In this document: positions 45,927 through 58,300 of the stretch, piece by piece
Numbering within the stretch: position 1 is the stretch's first letter
How the letters are laid out: every line of letters begins with the position of its first letter
DNA from: Equus caballus
Taxonomy: Eukaryota; Chordata; Mammalia; Perissodactyla; Equidae
Direction: 5' to 3'
NCBI RefSeq assembly: GCF_041296265.1
Contig: NC_091686.1
Coordinates: 35,686,501 to 35,750,500 of the forward strand
Length of the DNA: 64,000 nt
Made by a program: the position numbers and the translations under genes
The notes under the pieces: generated by a model
What the model was told of the DNA's origin: nothing
Database searches by the model: none
Seen by the model: only the letters and a program-made list of their open reading frames with translations

Positions 45927-47404
45927 GATGATCCATGAGTTTTAGAGAAGCATATTATTGAATTGTGAAATACTTGGCGATTTTGAGAAGATCCTTCTGT
46001 TATTGGTTTGTAACTTAACTCCATTACAAATGAGAACATATTTCGTATGACTTGAATCCTTTGACTTTGTTGAGACTTGTTTTATGACCAAAGGTATATC
46101 ATGGTAAATGTCCCCTGTACTTGAGAAAATGTGTATTCTGCATTTGTTGTGTGAAGTATTCCATAAATGTGAGTTAGGTTGGTTTGGTTGACGGTGTTGT
46201 TCAAATTTACTATGTCCTTGCTGATTTTCTACCTACTTACTCTATCTGTTATTGAGAGAGGTATTCAAATCTTAGACTGAAATTATGGATTTGCCTATTT
46301 CTCCTTGCAATTCTATGAGTTTTTGCTACATGTATTTTGAAACTTGCCATTACGTGCACAGACACTGACATGCCCTCTAGACGGGTTGGCCCCATTAACA
46401 TTATGAAATGACCTTCCTTATCCTTAGTCATATTCTTTCCTGAAATCGACCTTGTCTGCTATTAAAATAGCTATTCTAGCCTGCTTTCTTTGACATAAAC
46501 TTCATTTCATGGGTTGTACAAATAAGAAATGTGGTATAATTTGGGTTCATAAAAGGACATTTTGAATTTTTTAACTTTATTCCTTTGACTTTTACAAATA
46601 GATCTGTGAGCTCCGTGCACAGTCTCTGGCTTCTCTGCCTAGCGCTCGTGCAGTGCATTTCTCCCACCCTTCCCCCTTCACTCTGCCCGCGTCGTCGTAT
46701 TTAAAGTGTGCTTCTTGTAGGCAGCATGTAGTTGGGTCTGGATTTTCCATCCAGCTTGACCGTCTCTGCCTGCAGCTGGGAGGGTCAGAACCTTTGCTCC
46801 ATGTCATTTGTGAGGCGGGAGGTTCGAGTCTGTCACCTTGCTATTATTGGTCTTCTCGTCCCATCTCTTCTTTGTTCTTCTTTTCCTCAATTTCTGCCTT
46901 TAGATTATTTTTTATGATTTCATTCTATTTCCATTGTTGTCATATTAGCGATGACTTTCTGTTGTGTTATTGTGTTCTTTGCTTTGGGGTTTTAAATGTG
47001 TGTTTAACTCGTCACAGTCCAGCTCCAGTGACAGGATGTGCTTCGCGCGGAAGGCCGGACGATGCGCGCTGCCGTTCCTCCCACGCTTTTCTTCACGCTC
47101 TTGTTGTGACGTGTTTTATTTCACCTGGGCTGCAATGCACCTACTGCGTTGTTGTTCTTTTTTAAACAGGCAATTATATTTTAAAGAAATACAGAAAACA
47201 AATCTTACCTATTTAACCATGTGGTTAACAATTCCGAGGGTCTTCATTCCTTTCCATCATGCAGCATTCTATCTGCTATCACTGTCCTTCTGTCTGAGGA
47301 CTTCTTTTAACATTTCTTGTGTGGGTCTGTTTGAGATTATTTTTACTTTTATATTACATAAATGTCTTTATTTCACTTGTTTTTCTCTTTTTTTCCTCAT
47401 TGTG

Positions 47405-48499
47405 TTAAAATGCACATAACATAAAACTTCCCATCGGCCATTCATAAGCGCACAGTTCAGTGGCATCACATACACTCACACTGCCACGCAGCTGTCGCCA
47501 CCATCCGTCCCCATAACTCTTTTCATCTTGTAAAACTGAAACTCTGTGCCTTTTAAACCCTGACTCCCCATTCTCCGCTCTTCTCAGCCCTGGCACCCAC
47601 CATTCTACTTTCTGTCTCTCTGAACTTGACTACTCAAAGCACCTCATAGGACTGGACAATACGGTATTTGTCTTTTGTGACTGGCTTTTTTCCCATCCTG
47701 TAATCTCCTCAAGGTTCATCATGTTGTGGCAAGTGTCAGAATTTCCTTCCTGGGCCGGCTGAGTGGTTAAGTTCACGCACTCCGCTTCGGTGGCCCAGGG
47801 TTTCGCTGGTTCAGATCCGGGGTGTGGACACGGCACCGCTCATCAGGCCACGTTGAGGTGGCGTCCCATGTCCCACAGCTAGAAGGACCCACAACTAAAA
47901 TATACCACTATGCACTGGGGGAATTTGGGGAGAAAAAGCAGAAAGAAAAAAAAAAGAAGATTGGCAACAGGTGTTAGCTCAGGTGCCAATCTTTGGAAAA
48001 AAAAAAAAGAATTTCCTTCCTTTTTAAGGCTGAATAAAATTCCATTCTCTCTCCATACCACGTTTTGCTTACCCTTTTATCCACTGATGGACTCTTGGGT
48101 TGCTTCCGCATTTTAGCTGTTGTGAATAATGCTGCTATGAACCTGAATATACCAATATCTCTTTGAGACCTAGCTTTCATCTTTTGGGTATATGCTGAGA
48201 AGTGGAATTGCTGGATCAAATGGTAATTCTGTTTTTAGTGTTTTTGAGGAACTGCCGTACTGTTTCCACAGCAGCGGCACCATTTTACATTCCCGCTAAC
48301 AGAGCACAAGGGTTCCAGTTCCTCCACTTCCTCGCCATACTTGTGGTTTTCTGTTTATTTGATGGCCGTCCTAATGGGCGTGGGGTAGTATCTCATGGTT
48401 TTGAGTTGCATTTTCCTGATGATTAGTGATGTTGAGCATTTTTTCATGTGCTTATTGGTCATTCATGTATCTTTTGGAGAAATGTCTATGCCCATTTTT
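47405..48499 (-). mobile_element. Older L1, 3' arm (split by a younger L1)
   Basis: Reverse of L1 3' UTR ('aaatgcacataacataaaac') and ORF2 end. It stops at 'tgcccattttt', and the same element resumes at 55,218 with 'tgctcatttttgaatcagg'. The two arms fit end to end, so a younger L1 landed here. Confidence 0.85.
47752..48008 (+). repeat. ERE SINE inserted in older L1
   Basis: 'gggccggctgagtggttaag' head to 'gtgttagctcaggtgccaat' tail and A-run. Direct repeats agaatttccttcc on both sides. Confidence 0.95.
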
Positions 48500-49971
48500 T
48501 GTTGTTGTTTGTTTGCTTTTATTGAGTTCATAATAATTTACATCAATATGAGATTTCAACTGTACGTTATTGCTTGTCTGTCACCACATAACTGCTCCCC
48601 TTCACCCCCTGTGTCCACCCCCAACCCCCTTCCCCTGGTAACCACTGAACTGTTTTCTTTGTCCATGTGTTTGTTTATCTTCCACATGAGTGAACTCATC
48701 TGGTGTTTGTCTTTCTCAGTCTGGCTTATTTCGCTAAGCATAATGCCCTCCAGGTCCTTCCATGTTGTTGCAAATGGGAAGATTTTGTCTTTTTTTTGGC
48801 TGAGTAGTATTCCATTGTGTATATACACCACATCTTCTTTATCCAATCATCAGTAGATGGGCACGTGGACAGTTTCCATGTCTTGGCTGTTGAGAATAGT
48901 GCTGCAATGAACATGGGGTACATATGTGACTTTGGATTGTTGATTTCAAACTCTTTGGGTAGATACCCAGTAGTGGGATGGCTGGGTCATATGGTGTTTC
49001 TATTTTTAGTTTTTTGAGGAATCTCCATACTGTTTTCCATAGTGGCTGCACCAGTTTGCATTCCCACCAGCAGCGTGTGAGGGTTCCTTTCTCTCCACAC
49101 CCATCCGACATTTGTTATTTTTAGTCTTAGTGATTATAGCCATTCTAACAGGTGTTAAGTGGTATCTTAGTGTGGTTTTGGTTTGCATTTCCCTCATGAT
49201 TAGTGATGTTGAACATCTTTTCATGTGTTTATTCATCATCTGTATATCCTCTTTGGAAAAATGTCTGTTCATATCCTCTGCCCATTTTTTGATCGGGCTG
49301 TTTGGTTTTTTTTGTTGTTGTTCAGTTATGTGGGTTCCTTATATGTTATGTAGATTAACCCCTTGTCAAACATATGATTTGCAAATATATTCTCCAAATT
49401 GGTGGGTTGTCTTTTGGTTTTGATCCTAGTTTCCTTTGCCTTGCAGAAGCTCTTTAGTCTGATGAAGTCCCACTTGTTTATTTTTCCTTTTCTTTCCCTT
49501 CTCTGAGAGGACATGGTTTTCGAAAAGATCCTTTTAAGTTCACTGTCAAAGAGTGTACTACCTATATTATCTTCAGGGAGTTTCATGGTTTCAGGACTTA
49601 TCTTCAAGCCTTTGATCCATTTTGGGTTTATTTTTGTGTATGGCATGAGATAATGGTCTACTTTCGTTCTTTTGCATATGGCAGTCCAGATTTCCCAACA
49701 CCATTTATTGAAGAGACTATCTTTTCTCCATTGTATGTTCTTGGCACCTTTGTTGAAGATTAGCTGTCCGTAGATGTGTGGTTTTATTTCTGGGCTTTCA
49801 GTTCTGTCCCTTTGATCCGTGTGCCTGTTTTTGTAGCAGTATCATGCAGTTTTGATCACTATAGCTTTGTGGTACATTTTGAAGTCAGGGATTGTGATGC
49901 CTCCAGCTGTGTTCTTTTTTCGCAGGCTTGCTTTAGCAATTTGTGGTCTTTGTGAATTTTAGGAATTGTGC

Positions 49972-50661
49972 TCATGTGAATTTCAGGATTCTTTGTTCTA
50001 TTTCCGTGAAGAATGTCATTGGGATTCTGATAGGGATTGCATTGAATCTGTAGATTGCTTTGAGTAGCATGGACATTTTAACTATGTTTATTCTTCCAAT
50101 CTGTGAGCATGGAATCTCCTTCCATCTCTTTATGTTGTCATCAATTTCTTTCAATAATGTCTTATAGTTTTCATTGTATAAGTCCTTCACCATCTTGGTT
50201 AAATTTATTCCAAGATATTTTATTCTTTTTGTTGCGATTATACATGGAGCTCTATTCTTGAGTTCTCTTTCTGTAAGTTCATTATTAGAATATAGAAATG
50301 CAACTGATTTTTGTAAGTTGATTTTGTACCCTGCAACTTTACTGTAGTTGTTGATTATTTCTAATAGTTTTCCAATAGATTCTTTAGGGTTTTCTATATA
50401 TAAGATCATGTCGTTTGCAAACAGTGAGAGTTTCACTTCTTCACTCCCTATTTGGATTCCTTTTATGTCTTTTTCTTGCCTAATTGTTCTGGCCAGAACC
50501 CCCAGTACTATGTTGAATAGGAGTGGTGAGAGTCGGCATCCTTGTCTTGTTCCTGTTCTCACAGGGATGGTGTTCAGTTTTTCCCCTTTGGATATGATGT
50601 TGGCTGTGGGTTTCTCACGTACGGCCTTTATTATGTTGAGGTAATTTCCTTCTATCCCCAT
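49972..50661 (-). pseudogene. L1 ORF2 reverse transcriptase remnant (longest open part)
   Basis: 229 codons open. Has [19 protein letters not shown] (motif 4 region), FANDMILY in place of FADDMILY, and [15 protein letters not shown]. One of the paired metal-binding aspartates is Asn, so polymerase activity would be lost even without other breaks. Confidence 0.85.
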
Positions 50662-50867
50662 TTTGTTAAAAGTTGTTTTTTTTTTTTTTTAATCATGAAT
50701 GGCTGTTGAATCTTGTCAAGTGTTTTCTCTGTGTCTACTGAGATGATCATGTGGTTTTTCTTCCTCAGTTTGTTAATATGGTGTATCACATTGATTGATT
50801 TGTGGATGTTGAACCATTCCGGTGTCCCTGGTGTAAATCCCACTTGATCATGGTGTATGATCTTTTT

Positions 50868-51403
50868 TTTTTTAACTTTTTATTAAGATTATGATAGTTA
50901 ACAACCTTGTGAAATTACAGTTGTACATTATTGTTAGTCATGTTGTAGGTACACCACTTCACCCTTTGTGCCCTCCCCCCACCCCACCTTTCCCCTGGTA
51001 ACCACAGATCAGTTTTCTTTGTCTATATGTTAACTTCCACCTATGAGTGAAGTCATATATTCTTTGTCTTTCTCTATCTGGCTTATTTCACTTAACATAA
51101 TACCCTCAAGGTCCATCCATGTTGTTGTGAATGGGACGATTTTGTCCTTTTTTATGGCTAAGTAGTATTCCATTTATATATATATACCATATCTTCTTTA
51201 TCCATTCATCAGTTGCTGGGCACTTAGGTTGGTTCCACGTCTTGGCTATTGTAAATAACGCTGCGATGAACATAGGGGTGTATGGGACTTTTGGAATTGC
51301 TGATTTCAGGTTCTTAGGATAGATACCCAGTAGTGGGATGGCTGGGTCATAAGGTATTTCTATTCTTAACTTTTTGAGAAATCTCCATACTGTTTTCCAT
51401 GGC
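50868..51403 (-). mobile_element. 5'-truncated L1 nested inside the younger L1
   Basis: About 540 bp of L1 3' end (A-tail side at 50,868) inserted in ORF2. Its sequence parallels 48,500-49,050, the 3' end of the host L1. Direct repeats resembling 'tgtatgatcttttt' occur on both sides. A late L1 integration of the same family. Confidence 0.85.
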
Positions 51404-52812
51404 GTATGATCTTTTTGATATATTGCTGTATTCAGGTTGCCAATATTTTGTTGAGGATTTTTGCATCTATGTTCATCAGCGATGTTGGCCTGTAGTTTTC
51501 CTTTTTTGTGTTGTCCTTGTCATGCTTTGGTGTCTGAGTGATGTTGGCCTTCTAGAATGTGTTAGGAAGCGTTCCACCTTCCCTCATTTTTTGGAATAGC
51601 TTGAGAAGGGTGGGTATTAAATCCTCTCTGAAAGTTTGGTAGAATTCCCCAGGGAAGCCATCTGGTCCTGGGCTTTTATTCTTTGGGATGGTTTTGATTA
51701 CTTTTCAATCTCTTTACTTGTGATTGGTCTATTCAGATTCTCTATTTCTTCTTGATTCAGCTTTGGGAGGTTGTAAAAGTCTAAGAATTTACCCATTTCT
51801 TCTAGATTGTCCATTTTGTTGGCATATAGTTTTTCATAGTATTCTTTTGTAATCCTTTGTATTTCTGTGGTATCCATTGTTATTTCTCTTCTTTCATTTC
51901 TAATTTTACTTATCTGAGCTTTCTCTCTTTCTTTCTAAGTCTGGCTAGGGGTTTGTCAGTTTTTTTTTGTCTTCTGAAAGAACCAGCTCTTTGTTTCATT
52001 GATCCTTTCTACTGCCTTTTTTGTTTCAATAGCATTTATTTCTGCTCTGGTTTTTATTATTTCTCTCCTTCTGCAACTTTGGGCTTTGTTTGTTCTTCTA
52101 TTTCTAATTCAGTTAGGTGTAGTTTGAGATTGCTTATTTGGGATTTTTCTTGTTTGTTAAGGTGAGCCTGCATTGCGATGAATTTCCCTCTTAATACAGC
52201 TTTTGCTGCATCCCATATGAGTTGGTATGGTATGTTTTCATTTTCATTTGTCTCCAGATATTTTCTGATTTCTCCTTTAATTTCTTCAAAGATCCATTTG
52301 TTGTTCAATAGCATGTTGTTTAGTCTCCACAGCTCTGTCCATTTCTCAGCTTTTTTCTTGTAATTTCTAGCTTCATAGCATTGTGATCGGAAAAGATGCT
52401 TGTTATTGTTTCAATCTTCTTAAATTTGTAGAGGCTTGCCTTGTTTCCCAACATTTGGTCTCTCCTTAGGATGTTCCATGTGCACTTGAGTATATTCTGC
52501 TGGTTTTGGCTGGAGTGTTCTATATATGTCTATTAAGTCCAAGTGGTCTATCCTTTCATTCCAATTCCACTGTTTCCTGGTTGATTTTCTGTCTGGATGA
52601 TCTATCCATTGATGTGAGTGGGGTGTTAAGGTCCCCTACTATTATTGTGTTATTATTAATATCTTCTTTTAGGTTTGTTAATAGTTGCTTTATGAACTTT
52701 GGTGTTCCTGTGTTGAGTGCATAGATATTTATAAGTTTTATGTCTTCTTGATGGAGTGTCCCTTTGATCATTATATACTGCCCCTTATGTCTCTCTTTAC
52801 CTGTCTTATCTT

Positions 52813-53082
52813 TTTTTTTTTTTTTTTTTAAAGAATTGGCACCTGAGCTAACAACTGTTGCCAATCTTTTTTTCTTTTTTCTGCTTTTTCTCACCAAATC
52901 CCCCTGGTACATAGTTGTATATTTTAGTTGTGGGTCCTTCTAGTTGTGGCATGTGGGACGCTGCCTCAACGTAGCCTAACAAGCACTGCCATGTCCGCTC
53001 CCAGGATCCAAGAACCAGTGAAACCCTGGGCCACCAAAGCAGAGTGTGCGAACTTAACCACTCAGCCATGGGGCCAGCCCCT
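52813..53082 (-). repeat. ERE SINE inserted in L1 ORF2
   Basis: Poly-T start, 'ctaacaactgttgccaatct', and reversed head 'ccatggggccagccc'. Direct repeats acctgtcttatctt flank it exactly. Confidence 0.95.
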
Positions 53083-55217
53083 ACCTGTCTTATCTTGAAG
53101 TCTACTTTGTCTGATATAAGTGTTGTGACACCTGCTTTCTTTTGTTTGCCATTAGCTTGGAGTATCGTCTTCCATCCCTTCACTCTGAGCCTGTGTTTGT
53201 CTTTGGAGCTGAGATGCGTTTCCTGGAGGCAACATATTGTTGGGTCTTGTTCTTTAATCCATCTTGCCACTCTGTGTCTTTTTATTGGAGAATTCAATCT
53301 ATTTACATTTAGAGTGATTACTGATGTATGAGGGCTCAATGTTGCCATTTTATCACTCGTTTTCCAGTTCTCCTGCATTTCCTTTGTTTCTCATCCCGTG
53401 TATTTCAGTCTCCCAATTGAGTTATGTAGTTTTTATGTTGTGTTTCATTGTTTTCTCCTTATTTATTATTTGTGTCTCTGTTCTGCTTTTTTGTTTAGTA
53501 GTTACTGTGAGGTTTGTATTCAAAATCTCGTAGATAAGCTAGTCCATTTTCTGATGGTCTCTTATTTCCTTAGTCTAAGCCAATTCAGATCCTTTCCTCT
53601 TCCCCTCCTAAGTTGTTTTTCTCACATCTTATTCCATCTTGTGTTGTGAGTTTGTGGTTAAAGTCACAAGATTATCTTTGTTTTTGGTGTTTTCCTTCCC
53701 TTTATCTTTAATTTTATACTTGAATATTTGCTAACCTGTTCTGACGGATAGCTACAATTTTCTGATTTTGTCTACCTATTTCTCTCCTTACTCCATGTTT
53801 TGTGTCCCCTTTCTCCCTGTTTTTCTTTTCTTCATGTATGAGGGCCTTCCTGAGGGTTTCTTGTGGAGGGAGGGGCCTTGTGGCTACAAATTCCCTTTGC
53901 TTTTGTTTATCTGGGGAAATTTTTATTTCTCCATCATATCTGAAGGATATTTTCACTGGATAGAGTATTCTTGGCTGAAAGGTTTTGTCCTTCAAAGATT
54001 TGAATATGTCATTCCAGTCTCTCCTAGCCTGTAAGGTTTCTGCAGAGAAAACTGCTGAAAGCCTGATAGCTTCTTCCACATGGATTTCCATCTTCTTCCA
54101 AGGTTTGGGAAGTTTTCTGCTATTATTTCTTTGAACAGCTTTCTGCTCCACTCTCCTTCTCTTCTCCCTCTTGAATACCTATAATTCTTATGTTGCACTT
54201 CCTAATTGAGTCAGATATTTCTCAGAGACTTTCTTCATTTCTTTTTAGTCTTAGTTCTCTCTCCTCCTCTCTCTGGAGCATTTCAACATGTCTGTCCTCA
54301 AGTATGCTGATTTGCTCCTCTATGATGTTCGCTTGAGCATTCAGGTAATCAATATTTTGTTTTATCTCACTGATTGTGTCTTTCATCTCCAATATTTCTG
54401 ATTGATCCTGCTTTATAGTTTCAATCTCTCTTGTGAAGTAGCTCCTGAACTCGTTGAATTGTTCTCTACATTCTCTTTTAACTCACTGAGTTTTCTGATG
54501 ATAGCTATTTTGAATTCTCTGTCATTTAGATTACGTATTTCTGTGTCCTCAGGACTGATTTCTGGGTACTTGTCATTTTCTCTCTGGTCTGGAGATCTAA
54601 TATAATGTTTGATACTGCTAGAGGGCATGGTTCTGTTTTTGCGCATCGTGGTTTTATTTGGCCGCAGTTACTGCCTATTGCCACTGGGTTGGGGGGTCAA
54701 GAGCCGTGTATTCTGAGCCCTCTGCATTCTGCTGGGATCCCAGGTGGTGGAGCTGGCACTGGGCAGGTGGGGGTAGGGGCACTTTCTTCTGTGTGCTCTC
54801 GGGGTTTTATCGCTCTGCCCTCGCTGTCTGCTCTCCTGGGGTGTTGGCTTGATGAGGTCATCCCCGTGATAGCTTTCATCTCAGTAGGGGGCTTCCCCCT
54901 AGGCTGCAAGGGCCCTCGGGAGGTCTTTGATCTGCAAATGGACATCCCTTCCCCCGTTCCTTCCCTCTCGGAGTCCGCTGGTGGTCCTGGATCGCAGTCT
55001 TTTGGAGAGGGAGCAAAGTTTTCTCTTACCCCATTCCCCCTCCTCTGAGGGGGTCTTCAGCCTCTCCACCCTCCAGTGTGGGCTGGCGTGGGTCTCCCAG
55101 ATGTCTTTTGTGTTGTGTGGATGTCATCTGTTGGAGTATGAATGTCTTTTTCATTGTATCATGGAGACGAGAGATCGCAGGAGAACTCATTCCACTATAC
55201 TGACATCACTCCTCCTC

Positions 55218-58200
55218 TGCTCATTTTTGAATCAGGTTATTTGGTTTTTTTGCTGTTGAGTTTTAGGGGTTCTCTGTATAACCTGGATATTAATCCCTTA
55301 CCAGATACGTGATTTGCAAATATGTTCTCACACTCTATGTGTTGCCTTTTTACTCTGTTAATAGTGTCTGTTTCTTCTTTTGCTGAGGAAGATTCACCAT
55401 GAGCTGACATCTGTTGCCAATCTTCCTCCTCTTTTTTGTATGTGACCCACCACCAGAGCATGGCCACTGACAGATGAGTTGTGTAGGTCCACCCCCAGGA
55501 ACTGAACCCAGGCTGCAGACGTGGAGTGCACCAAACATAACCACTGGGCCACCAAGGCTGGCCATGTTGACAGTGTCTTTTGATGACCAATTTAAAAATG
55601 CTCATCAGGTCCAGTTGGTCTATTTTTCTTTTGTTGCCTGTGCCTTTGGTGCATATCCAGGAAATATAGCCAAATCCAGTGTTGTGAAGCTTTGCCCTTA
55701 TGTTTTCTTCTGAGAGTTTTATAGTTTTAGGTCTTGGAGCCACTTGGTGGTAATTTTTGAAGATGGTGTGAGGTACGGGTCCAACTTCACTCTTTCGCAC
55801 GTGGAGATCCAGCTTTCCCAGCAGCATTTGTTGAAAATACTGTTCTCTCCCCACTGAGTGGCCTTGGCCCCCTTGTCAGGAATCATTTGACCATATCTGG
55901 GAGGCTTTCTTCCTGGGCTGTCCACTCTGCTCCACTGGTCTGTGTGTCTGTCCTTACGGCAGTGCCACACTGTTTGATTACTGCACCTTTGGAGTAAGTT
56001 TTGAAATCAGGCAATGTGAGTCATCCAGCTTTGTTCTTTTTCGAGATTGGTTGGCTATTCGGGGTCCCTTGACATTCCCTATGAATTTTAGGATGGATTT
56101 TCTATTTATGCAAAACAATATATCTGTCTCCTTGGGATTCTGACAGGGGCTGCGCTGAGTCTGTAGGTCACTCTGGGTGCTACTCGCACCTCAGCAACAT
56201 TAAGTATTCCAGTCCACGAAGGTGGGTGTGTTTCCGTTTATTTAAGTCTCTCTAGTTTCTTTCAGCGAGCGCTGTTCTATAGCTCTCAGTGTGCCAGTCC
56301 TTCACCTCCTTGGTTAAGTTGATTCCTAAGTATTTCATTCTCTGTGATGCTATTGCAAATGGAACTGTTTTTGTAATTACCCTTTCAGATTGTTCATTGA
56401 TATTTCTTTAGCTTTCAGTAGTTTGAGTATATGTTTGGGTGTGGATTTCTTTGGGTTTATCCTCTTTAGGATTTACTTAGCTTGTTGAATCTGTAAGTTT
56501 ATATCTTTTGCCTAACTTGGAAAAATTTTCAGCCTTTTATTTCCACAAATTTCTTCTGCACCATCCTCTTCTTCTTCTTCTGGAACTCCAAAGACGTGAA
56601 TGTTAGACCTTTGGTTGATGTCCCTCAGGTTCATCTTTTACAATCTTTTTTTACCTTGTAATTCAAATTGAATAATTTCTATTAATCTCTCTTCAAACCC
56701 AGTGTCGTGACGCTTTAGCCTTATGTTTTCTTCTAAGAGTTTTATAGTTTTAGGTCTTTCATCCACTTTGAGGTAATTTTTGATGATGGTGTGAGGTACG
56801 GGTCCAGCTTCACTCTTTTGCATGTAGAGATCCAGCTTTCCCAGCAGCATTTGTTGAAAATACTGTTCTTTCCCCACTGAGTGGTCTTCGCAACTCTTGT
56901 CAAAAATCTTCCCATTCTGCTGTTAAGTCTATACAGCAGTTTTTATTTTGCTTACTTTATTTTTTAGTTCTAAAATTTCAACTGTGTTTTATTTTATATC
57001 TTCTGTTTCTTTTATGAGATGTTCTATTTGTTTTAAGAACAAATATGTTTTAACATATTTGTCACATAATTCCAACATCTGTGCCATTTTGGCATTGGCA
57101 TTTGTTGGTTGTCTTTTCCTGGTGAATTGAAATTTTTATGGTTTTCATAGGCTGAAGAGTATTTATTGTATCCTGGACTTATGAGACTATGGTCCTTGTT
57201 TTAAAACTATGAAGATTGTCACTTTGTTTTATCAGGCAACGCATCTGGATAGAGTCAGGCTGTAAGTCCCAATTTGCCTTCTGCAGGCTGTGGTTCAGTG
57301 TCAGTCCAGCTTCCAGAACCTCTGTGGCACTCTTCTCGTCTGTCCCAGGTGCACGCCACTGCGTGGCAGTCTGTGACTGGTGGGCAGGGTGTCTCTGTTC
57401 CCAGAGGCTTCACTGTGCTCGTTAGGAACAGGTCCATGCATGTATAGGTGCGGGAGCCCTGGAGTGCACAGACCTCCTTGTGGATCACTTTCCCCAGCTC
57501 CTCTCTGTCCCCTGTCTCCTGGTACTTTCTCTTTCCCTGCCTCCTCCCCCTCTTGATCCTCTGGGCAGAAACTCAGGCCTCTAATTAACCTGCTCTGCCA
57601 TGAACTTGTGTGTTTGGGCCCACATAATGGGAGAGTAGAGAGAAAAAAGCCGTGGGAGTTGGCCCCCCCTTGGTCTCATGGCTGCTTTGAGCAGAGACAG
57701 CTTTCCTTCCTCAGAAGGTGCCCCCCCTCAGCTCCTGTACCAGCTGTTGCCAGTGCTGCTCGTAGAACTGCCTGGCCCATGAGAGCATAGAGGGAAAAGG
57801 AAACTGTGGGATTCCCACACTCACGTTGAGCATTAGGAGCTCACTCTCCCACTCCTCCAGCCAGAAGCAGGTGCTCTCCTGGATCTGTGTGCCAGTCTTA
57901 CTTCAGGCCGGATGATACTGGAAGAAAGAAAATGGTTAACTCAGTGCCGGTTTGGCAGTCCTTGAAGTTTGCTGCTCCTTACTCCTCAGTCTTCAACTAG
58001 CTGTGCCCTGCATTCTTTCGAGGTTTTAGTGCTGTACTCAGTGGGAGAGGTGGGCACAGTGTGTTCACACCATCTCGCCTGGAACTTCAACCCTCACTTT
58101 TCTGGGTGAGTTACACCACTAGCTGCAGTTTGGGGGCCCCTGCTGCAGCCCCTCACTCTGTTCATGGTGCTGGGCATTGGCGCAGCTCCCAAGGATGCCC

Positions 58201-58300
58201 TCCAGTGCAGGTCCTGGTCTGGCTGCCTTCGCTTAGGGGGTTTTGGTAGCTCTGATGAGAAAACCATTCTTTGTCTCAGCGGGCCCCCCTCCCACACACT
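55218..58300 (-). mobile_element. Older L1, 5' arm
   Basis: Continuation of the L1 at 47,405-48,499: ORF2 (55,218-56,500), ORF1-like region (56,500-57,150), then 5'-UTR-like sequence to about 58,300. The part 55,568-56,310 is a near copy of the CDH15 intron 4 L1. A second ORF2 segment lies out of place at 56,697-56,906. Confidence 0.75.
55370..55564 (-). repeat. ERE-family SINE (older variant) in L1
   Basis: 'ttgctgaggaagattcacca', 'catctgttgccaatcttcct', ending 'ccaccaaggctggcca'. Imperfect direct repeats: tgttaatagtgtct and tgttgacagtgtct. It is absent from the matching place in the CDH15 intron copy. Confidence 0.85.

Larger units (their letters stand above)
44160..47404 (-). mobile_element. 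Old L1 LINE fragments, antisense
   Basis: ORF2 in reverse from the reverse transcriptase region (44,370 on) to the endonuclease near 46,800-46,600, where NPDPTTCCLQEAHF is readable, then the ORF1-side spacer up to about 47,400. Broken in all frames. It holds two ERE pieces. Confidence 0.7.
48500..55217 (-). mobile_element. Younger full-length L1 LINE (equine type)
   Basis: Minus-strand L1 whose 5' end is near 55,217 (gaggaggagtgatgtcag in sense) and A-rich tail at 48,500; about 5.9 kb without insertions. Target repeats tgcccattttt / tgctcattttt. 5' UTR 55,217-54,650; ORF1 about 54,646-53,714 (coiled-coil start ELKENVENNS; C-terminal part ETLQARRDWNDIFKSLKDK); ORF2 from 53,378 (TLNVNRLNSPIKRHRVARW endonuclease) to about 49,300. 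Reverse transcriptase 50,661-49,972 carries [19 protein letters not shown] stands where FADDM is needed, an Asp to Asn change at a catalytic residue. It also has stops and two insertions, so it is inactive. Confidence 0.88.

Noticed and set aside
48500-55217. An active, protein-coding L1
   Set aside because: ORF2 is broken in several places, has a changed catalytic residue and holds two insertions.
55237-55854. 205-codon minus-strand frame as a novel gene
   Set aside because: It is L1 ORF2 C-terminal sequence running through an ERE SINE, and it shares its first 96 residues, but for one, with the intronic L1 frame at 22,457-22,747.
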